From Cryptomeria japonica (lineage: Eukaryota; Streptophyta; Pinopsida; Cupressales; Cupressaceae), in the NCBI RefSeq assembly GCF_030272615.1, contig NC_081414.1:665601938-665665937 (forward strand): a stretch of DNA of 64,000 bases, read 5' to 3'. The notes beneath the pieces are model-generated. The model was given only the letters and a program-made list of their open reading frames with translations, was not told where the DNA came from and ran no database searches. Below, in pieces: positions 57,235 through 64,000 of this stretch; position 1 is the stretch's first letter; every line of letters begins with the position of its first letter. The translations under genes were made by a program, and so were the position numbers.

Positions 57235-60200
57235 ATGGCGCCCAAGATCCAAGATCCCATTATTGTCAAGAATGTAGAGAAGCCCTCACTGAAATACTCT
57301 TTGACTCCTAAAGTCACCTCTGAACCGAATGACAAAACCACCTTTTCACTCATCTTGGATAGAGTCTTGTTAGTCGAAGATGTGAGATTCTTCACCAAAT
57401 GCCATGTTGAAAAACTCGGTCATGTTGAAATAAGAGACACCTATGATGAAATATGTACCGATAGTGTATTAAACAACAAGTATGAACACATCAAAATCAA
57501 ACGATTGACTGAAGCCCTAACCTATCCTCGTGTGTTCAAGCCCCAATGGGTCAAGTTTGTTTTGAGTAGAGTTCACGATGATTTCATGTGGCTAGAAGAG
57601 CAACCATTTAAAATCACCAAGGAAATCATTCATTTGATCACTGGTTACCCTATCTATGATCATGCACGAGCTCAAAAGATGATATCACAGAAGGAATTTA
57701 TCAGTTTAACCGGAGTAGAATCTTATTACAGAGGACTGAAACTAAATAATGTCACTGATGCAGAACTTAAGTTTGCCATTAGAGTAATTGGTTACTATTT
57801 CTTCCAATCAGCAAGGGAAAATAGTGTACCCTGTGCAGTGGTTGACTTAGATTATAAAATTGTGAAAAAGGGAATGAAAGTTGACTTATGTGAAGTGTTA
57901 CTAAAGAACCTATTTGAGAATCTGAACACAATAAGGAAGCCAAAGAAGAAAAACTCATCAAATACTCTAAAGTTTGGTTCACTTCTTGTATGCATGTTTT
58001 TTTACTTTGAAAAATTCTTTCCATCAGTCGGTAAAGTAGTTTGGGAGCTACACTGACCAATCACCCATCAGATTAATGACTTTATCAAGAAGCTAGGTGA
58101 TAATTTCAATGACATAATGGATGATTATTTTAGTAAATTTCAAGAGAAGATGTACAACAGGTACCGAATTCCACCCTAGCTAGTGAAGAAATATAAAGAT
58201 GGTATATGCTTTGAGGTAGACACTGACTATTGTTATGTGAATGTTGTGGAACCAAGAACTCAATCTTTGCCACCTACGGGTTACGAGATTGACTTTGACA
58301 TCACACAACAGCAAATTGATGCATTTCTTACATTACCAAGGCATGCTACCGAGCTGAGGTATGGAACCTATGAAGAAGTGAAGGGAAAAGTAAAAATGAG
58401 CATTGTAGTACCCAAAGCTACAAGGAAAGCAACAAAGATGATAAAGGTTTTAATGGAGAAATTCGGAGAAGATTCTTCCTCCACACCTATCAAAGGAACT
58501 CTTGCCATCACTGAAGAGGAATTAGAAGCTCAAGAGGCAACTATAACACTGAGCACCGAATTGCCTAAGGGTAAAGTGTTAAAAAGAAAGAAACAGGACA
58601 CTTCAAAAGCCCTACCGACTCCTCCAACAAAGAGACCTAACACTAGAGCATTAGCTGCATCACTGAATAAGAAACAAAAGAGTGTTACTACTCCAAAGGT
58701 AACCAAGACCTACAAGAAATCTACTCAGAGACTCATTTTGGTAAAAGAGTCTAGTGATACAGAATCTGAAGATGCAAACAAATTCCAGATTGTCAAGAGA
58801 AAGAAGGTAAATATACATAGTGTTGAAAACTTATGTGCCAATCTGAAAGAATATGGTGGATTTGGTTCCTTTAGATATGTCAAGTATGAAACTAGAAATA
58901 ATGATGAGAAGAGACAAATTGAAGAAGTTGTCATTTGCACACTTCTAAAGTTTCGGTTAGCTCCATTGGAACTAGTAAAGTCACTTCCAAATGAACTTTA
59001 CTTACATATTGATAATAGGTGGAAATATGCAATGGACTCAGAGAAAGAAGTCTAGTCCATCTATTTCTTGATATGTTTGTAGCAGAAATAAAGGAACATT
59101 TGACAACCTACAATTCAAAATTTCTTGTGAAACAAAGAGCCTTAAAATTGATGAATGGGCTATATATTGATGTAGAAAATGAGACAAAGGCAAAATGGTA
59201 GGAAATCTTCAAAATAAAGGATGTTGGTGAACAATCTATAGTTGAAATCGTTGATGTCACCGAGCACGATCCTGATGTCACCGAGCATGGTCCCGATGTT
59301 ACTGAACAAGACCTAGTTGACACTATTCAAATAGATGAAGATGTCATGGATATAGAGGAACCAGAGCAAGAGATGATAGAAGGCACTACTTATGCAAAAC
59401 TTGTATCTAGTGAATCTGTATTAGAACAAGTTAAGCCTTATCCACCGATCACTCAACCTGTCTCTACCGAAGCTCCTCAGGATACATCACAAGGCACCGA
59501 AGGTCACAAGTCTACAATAGGAGAAGATACTACTCTAGAATAGACCTCTCAAGCACCTTCAAGCACTGAAAATGTAGCAGCTGAGACACCTAGTACCGAG
59601 ACACCAAAAGACACCACAGCAAGTATAGGAACCAACCAAAGTGTTGCCTCTACCGAGCAACCTATCGAGGGTCAGCAAGCCTCTCAAGCTATTGTCATAG
59701 TCCAACCAACCAAAGGTAAAGAGAAGAAGGTGAAAAAGCATAGTTTCAAAGTTGATTTATCTAAACCAAAAGTGTTTCCCAATGTGGATATATCAAAATT
59801 AAAGGGGCAAGCACTCATTGATTTCAGCAAACTATGCAAAGCAAAGGCTGAACAAGAAAAATAGATGGCCATACAAAAGAAGAATAAAGTACTTCAGAAG
59901 GTGAAGACACTACTATCTGATATGCTACCTACAGCTACAGTGTCAACCGATGCAGCCATCCACATTCAACTAGATGAACTCCTTAATCAAATAGAAACAT
60001 CCAGAGTTGATGCATCTGAATATTTGAGCAAGCTAAAAGACAAAGAGCTTACTGCAAAAATGATAGAAGAGGTACAAAAAGCTCTAGCTATTGGAAAAGT
60101 CAAACTTGTCAAATTCATTGCTGAGTTGTCCCCTCAACTCAAGCACATTCTTTATTTATTTCAGAAACTCTGTACATTTTCTATATACATTAAAGACATT

Positions 60201-60605
60201 AAGACTAAAACTAATGTAATTGAGAAAGAGATCACCGATCTCTCAAATAAGTTGACCCCAGAGCCCAATTCAGTTCAAAATTTTTATACCAAGCTTCAAC
60301 AGCTCATGGCTCAACAATTGGAACTAAGAAATGAAGAACATAAGATCAGAATGGATATAATGACACTCTAGACATTATTCCTTCCTCATCTTTCATCAGT
60401 TCAAGAACAAATTAACCGAGCCACACGCCTATCTACTACATAAGAGGGAAGCACTCTTGATGGCTTAATATAACTATTGGTTGATATTCAAACACAAAAT
60501 TCTTTAATGGAAAGTGTAAAGGATGCACTCTCTATCACTCTCACCGATGCCCGGAAAAAGTACAAATCCATTTTTGACCAGTTACCACCCCCGGATGGAA
60601 ATTAA
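57235..60605 (+). pseudogene. X3 ORF2: large protein of unknown function (broken)
   Basis: Starts MAPKIQDPIIVKNVEKPSLK. Blocks align with X1 and X2: DVRFFTKCHVEKLG, RVHDDFMWLEEQPFKITKEI, LKFGSLLVCMFFYFEKFFPS (codons 1-270), a Lys-rich stretch (TPPTKRPNTR...KKQKS), a block with LPNELYLHIDNRWKYAMD, a Thr/Glu/Pro-rich region with repeated 'DVTEH-DP' units (59240-59330) and a C-terminal helical part (59865-60371). Stops at 58054, 58177, 59199, 59541, 59862, 60369 and others, plus a frame change near 59040. No pol motif. Conservation with X1 and X2 despite strong divergence suggests past selection on the protein. Confidence 0.72.
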
Positions 60606-60621
60606 GTTTTTGATGTTTGTC

Positions 60622-60945
60622 AAAAAGGGGGAGTAATACTATATATTTGGGGAGTAATATAGTTTTGATATAGTATTCGGAGTATTGTATACAGGGGGAG
60701 TATACCGAGCAGAGTATGCAGAGTATCCAAGGATAGTAAGCAGAGCACACAAGCACAAAACCAAGCATGCAAAATCAGAGTTATGTACAGTATAATGATA
60801 AGGGGAGTATATCTAAATATACTATTTCATTGACTATTGTATATACTGTCAAGTATAGTCATTTTGCAAAGTATATAGATTTTTTTTGTTATGACTTTGA
60901 AAGTAGTTTTTGTCAAACATCTCGACTAATGTCAAAAGGGGAGAT
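60622..60945 (+). promoter_or_regulatory. X3 polypurine motifs (three)
   Basis: AAAAAGGGGGAG at 60622, CAGGGGGAG at 60692 and AAAAGGGGAGA at 60934, the last directly before the 3' LTR. Confidence 0.75.
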
Positions 60946-62096
60946 TGTTACTACTTATCAAATTGCCATTAGTTTTTATATTCAAAGTCATACTATATAC
61001 TCTAGTCGGTTAACACTACCGAATCATGCAGTCAGTATACACAGAGAAGTCGGTATGCACAGTCTAGTCGGTTACAGAGGAAAGCAGTCACAGAACGCAG
61101 TGTACATCGAGCTGTGTACCGAGTATCTTTTTATGTCTACCGAGCAGCAAAGATGACACACCGAGTTGATATGCACCGAGTGAAACATGTTACCAGATTC
61201 ATTGAACCTGGACATGCACATGAAAACATGTTATAAGATCGAGGCACATCTAACCATTATCACATTGGAAATTGCGCTAGAAGATTGTGTATGATTTTGA
61301 GACCAATCTAACCAATGAAATATTTTGTATAGTTATTCATTCAATAAATCATGTTTGTAAGATCGAAGCAATGAATTGGATCACCATCTTAAGAGATCTA
61401 TTTATACAGCATGAGTTACAGGTGTGTACATGAGTGTAAGAAGACTGTTATAGAGACATAGAGGTCACTGAGAAGGTTTTCAGAGAATAGTTGAAGAACA
61501 GAGTAAACAGAAGGGTTTATCGAGTTACTATATGGGTCACCGAGGTATGCTATAAGCAAGGTAATATATTCTAAGCACATAGAATCTACTATAACATTTT
61601 AGATGTAAAGTTGTAGATATTTGTAATGATTTTATTGTAATGTTGTGAAGTTGTAAGAGAAACCTTTAACAAGGTAAAAGACTCTAATCAAGTCTATAAA
61701 TTGTAAAGCCTCTAACCAGGTGCAACATTTAGATTAAGTGTTGTAAAATCCTTTAGCAAGGTAGATCTAATAGATCTTGTTACTCATAACAAGGTAAGCT
61801 ATTAGAAATAGCTAATATGTAGCTCTAACTGAGCACTCTTTATTATTGCAGTAGTGAAGTTGTGGGTGTCATCCCCACCGCAATTTTTCTCTCTAACCAA
61901 GAGTTTCTGAGTAACCAAAATATATGTGTTATGGAGTGAATCATGTGTGATTGTTATCTATTTGTTTTAGCTTTATTTTATGTTACTGCACTATTCTATT
62001 TATGCATAACAATAAAGTTATTATTCAAGAAAATTTTTGGAGTATTGATTCACCCCTCCCCTCTCAATACATTAGCTTTCCATATTGGGCCTAACA
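60946..62096 (+). repeat. X3 3' LTR (1,151 bp)
   Basis: Same ends as the 5' LTR, followed by TGATG and the resumed X4 pol. Confidence 0.92.
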
Positions 62097-63600
62097 TGAT
62101 GAACAAGTCAACCTTTGTCTCATGACTGAAGTTGAACCCAAAACATTCAATGAGGCCAACAAAAGACAAGAATGGATGAATGCCATGGAAGAAGAACTGC
62201 AACAGATTGAGAATAACAAGACTTGGGAATTAGTCCCTAGACCAGAAGACAAGAACATCATTGGTACAAATGGTTCTACCAGAATAAGATGAATGAAGAA
62301 GTTAAGATTTTTAGGCACAAAGCTAGACTAGTGTGCAAAGGATACTCTCAGGTAGAAGGGATTAACTTTGAAGAAATATTTACAATAATAGCTAGATTAT
62401 AAGCAATTACAATGTTTCTATCCTTCTCTTCCTACAAGGGCTATAAAGTATATCAAATGGATGTAAAATCTGCCTTCCTAAATAGAAATTTGGAAGAAGA
62501 AGTATACATGGAACAACTAGAAGGGTTTATGTTGCATTATGATGGATGTTGAAGAAGGCCTTGTATGGCCTTAAGCAAGCTCCTAGAGCATGGTATTCAA
62601 GATTAGATCAGTACCTAAAGGAGCAGGGATTCAAAAAGGGGAATGCTGACAACAATCTATACATAAAGAAATATGGGAACCACATGATCATTGTAGTTGT
62701 GTATGTAGATGACATTATCTTTGGAGGCAACAAGGACACCCTCTACAAAGAATTTGCTGATCAGATGTAGTCAAAAATTGAGATGTCAATGCTTGGTGAA
62801 TTGACATACTTTCTTGGTTTGCATATATTACAACAAGATAAGGGAATCTTTATCTCACAAATCAAGTATGCAAAGGAGATGTTGAAGAAATTCCAACTGG
62901 AAGATTGTAAACCAGTAAGTACCCCGATGGTGACCGACAGTAAATTGAGCAAGAATGATGAATAATCGGTGATGGATCAGACTCTGTATAGATCCATGAT
63001 AGGCATTCTATTGTATCTAACTACTTCTAGACCAGATATAGTACAGGTAGTATGCATGGTGGCCAGATTCCAAGCTGCACCTAAGCAGTCACATATGAAT
63101 GTTATAAGCAGAATCTTTAGGTACCTACAAGGGACACTCAGTTATGGATTATGGTATCTTAAACAAGGAAATTTTATCTTGGAAGCATACACTGATGCTG
63201 ATTGGGTAGGTTGCATTGATGATAAGAAGAGCACAAGTGGTGGTGCATTATTTCTAGGTGACCGGTTGGTCTCATGGCATAGAAAGAAGCAGGACTCGGT
63301 CTCTCTATCTACTGTTGAAGTTGAATACATTGTTGCTGCTACATGCTTCACTTAGGTTCTTTGGATGAAGCAGACCCTCAAGGATATACTAGTGGACATC
63401 ACTGATCCCATCCTCATCCAGTGTGACAATTCAAGAGCAATCAACATAGAAAGAATCTGGTGATGCATTCCAAAACAAAGCACATTGCTATCAAGTATCA
63501 TTTTCTTAGAGAAAAGGTTGAAGGACAAGAGGTGAGGATGGATTATGTCCCTATGGGAGAACAAGTAGCAGACATCTTCACCAACCATTACCGGTAAGAA
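62097..63600 (+). pseudogene. X4 reverse transcriptase and RNase H
   Basis: Continues the X4 frame: EPKTFNEANKRQEWMNAMEE and NKTWELVPRPEDKNIIGT, then with frame changes (near 62280 and 62545) [44 protein letters not shown] (catalytic box intact), RPDIVQVVCMVARFQ, and RNase H AYTDADWVGCIDDKKSTSGG and DSVSLSTVEVEYI. Stops at 62398, 62768, 62963 and 63353. The RT and RNase H convert element RNA to DNA; this copy is inactive. X4 is a model of the pol that X1, X2 and X3 lack. Confidence 0.87.
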
Positions 63601-63812
63601 CTTTTGAGTACCTCTGACACAAGTTGGGAGTTGTGTCATCTACCTAGAAAGGATTTATGTGGCTCGAGGGGAGTTGATAGCGGTCAAAGGGGAAGCTTGA
63701 TATGTATCAAAGGGGGAGTGTATAGTACCCCTTGTCATTGTGTCAAAGGGAGAGAAATGTACTGGTATGAAGTGTCTTGCAATAAGTTGACATCAATGCC
63801 AAAGGGGGAGAT
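63601..63812 (+). promoter_or_regulatory. X4 post-pol region with repeated polypurine motifs
   Basis: TCAAAGGGGAAG (about 63683), AAAGGGGGAG (63709), AAAGGGAGAG (63745) and AAAGGGGGAG (63801), the last three bases before the LTR. No env-like frame is visible here. Confidence 0.75.
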
Positions 63813-64000
63813 TGTTGGCATTTTGGCATTAAGTTGTCATTGATAACAACTAGTTTGGCAAGGTCACCGGTAAGAAATAAGGAGTGACCGGTATGATGAC
63901 AATTCACATGAGTGAGAAGATAGAATGAAGGCTTACCGGTAAGGCATAAACTAGGATGAAGACTGTGTGCATATTAACATGTTGAGTAACAACCGGTAGA
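63813..64000 (+). repeat. X4 3' LTR, start only
   Basis: TGTTGGCATTTTGGCATTAA matches the 5' LTR start at 47479 and the similarity continues to the window end. Confidence 0.9.

Larger units (their letters stand above)
54123..62096 (+). mobile_element. X3: complete two-ORF non-autonomous Sirevirus-like element (TSD TGATG)
   Basis: 7,974 bp, flanked by TGATG (54118-54122 and 62097-62101). LTRs 54123-55274 and 60946-62096. Primer site at 55277, ORF1 intact (55337-56689), ORF2 broken (57235-60605), three polypurine motifs. It has no protease, integrase or RT. X3 shares the X1/X2 plan but is a clearly different subfamily: its LTR words are 'taccgag' rather than 'accggt' and it has five knuckles. 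It lies between integrase and RT of X4. Confidence 0.93.
47479..64000 (+). mobile_element. X4: Sirevirus-type copia element, split by X3 and running off the window
   Basis: 5' LTR 47479-49105, primer site, long gag with a coiled coil after the first knuckle, protease, integrase, (X3), RT, RNase H, polypurine motifs, 3' LTR from 63813 continuing past the window. The left flank CAACT (47474-47478) is the likely target duplication; the empty site in copy 1 reads GGACAACTCATAAATG at about 20873. The gag with the 'DLEGELISALEEL' segment and repeated AAAGGGGGAG motifs mark it as Sirevirus-like. Many stops make it inactive. Two further inserts (50535-50834 and about 51385-52310) lie in its gag. Confidence 0.88.

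Noticed and set aside
1-64000. CRISPR array, operon or bacterial contamination
   Set aside because: No spaced short repeats, no Shine-Dalgarno-linked gene series; all recognised coding is plant retrotransposon or PPR type.

Overview
The window reads as nuclear DNA of a land plant, most likely a gymnosperm with a large repeat-rich genome. That lineage call is an inference from the long, AT-rich, deeply nested Ty1/copia and Ty3/gypsy elements and one decayed PLS-type PPR fragment; I could not test it. I see no intact host gene, no rRNA or tRNA gene and no CRISPR array. Almost everything recognisable is LTR retrotransposon, most of it broken.

Left part (1-17771). A copia gag relic (about 289-2460) is split by a short LTR element (617-2283, 256-bp LTRs) that carries a 352-codon non-gag/pol frame with one internal TAG. 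A PPR pseudogene lies at about 4430-4905 on the minus strand. A Ty3 protease fragment (8177-9552, minus) is fused to the broken 3' end of a minus-strand copia element (9553-14582; LTR at 13492-14582). The 3' end of another minus-strand Ty3 element and a long AT-rich stretch follow.

Middle and right part (17772-64000) is one nest. A minus-strand Ty3 element (17772-25527 plus its 5' LTR) appears to share an LTR with a second, tandem Ty3 copy to its right. The shared LTR (25528-25838 and 45571-46080) was hit by element X2, whose 5' LTR was hit in turn by an LTR element without gag or pol (25855-28678, target duplication AATAG) and by element X1 (28820 to about 38021). A solo LTR (44287-45340, duplication CACAA) sits in the X2 3' LTR. 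The second Ty3 copy was hit by an autonomous-type Sirevirus-like copia element X4 (47479 to beyond 64000), and X4 was hit between integrase and reverse transcriptase by X3 (54123-62096, duplication TGATG).

The most interesting content is X1, X2 and X3. They share one plan: long LTRs, an initiator-Met-tRNA-type primer site, ORF1 (coiled coil plus four or five CCHC zinc knuckles, resembling the C-terminal half of a Sirevirus Gag), then where pol should be a second long frame, ORF2, about 1,120 codons, of unknown function, then several polypurine motifs and the 3' LTR. No protease, integrase, reverse transcriptase or RNase H is visible in them. They look like a non-autonomous family that keeps a Gag-like protein plus an unrecognised second protein and probably borrows pol from Sireviruses such as X4 (inference).
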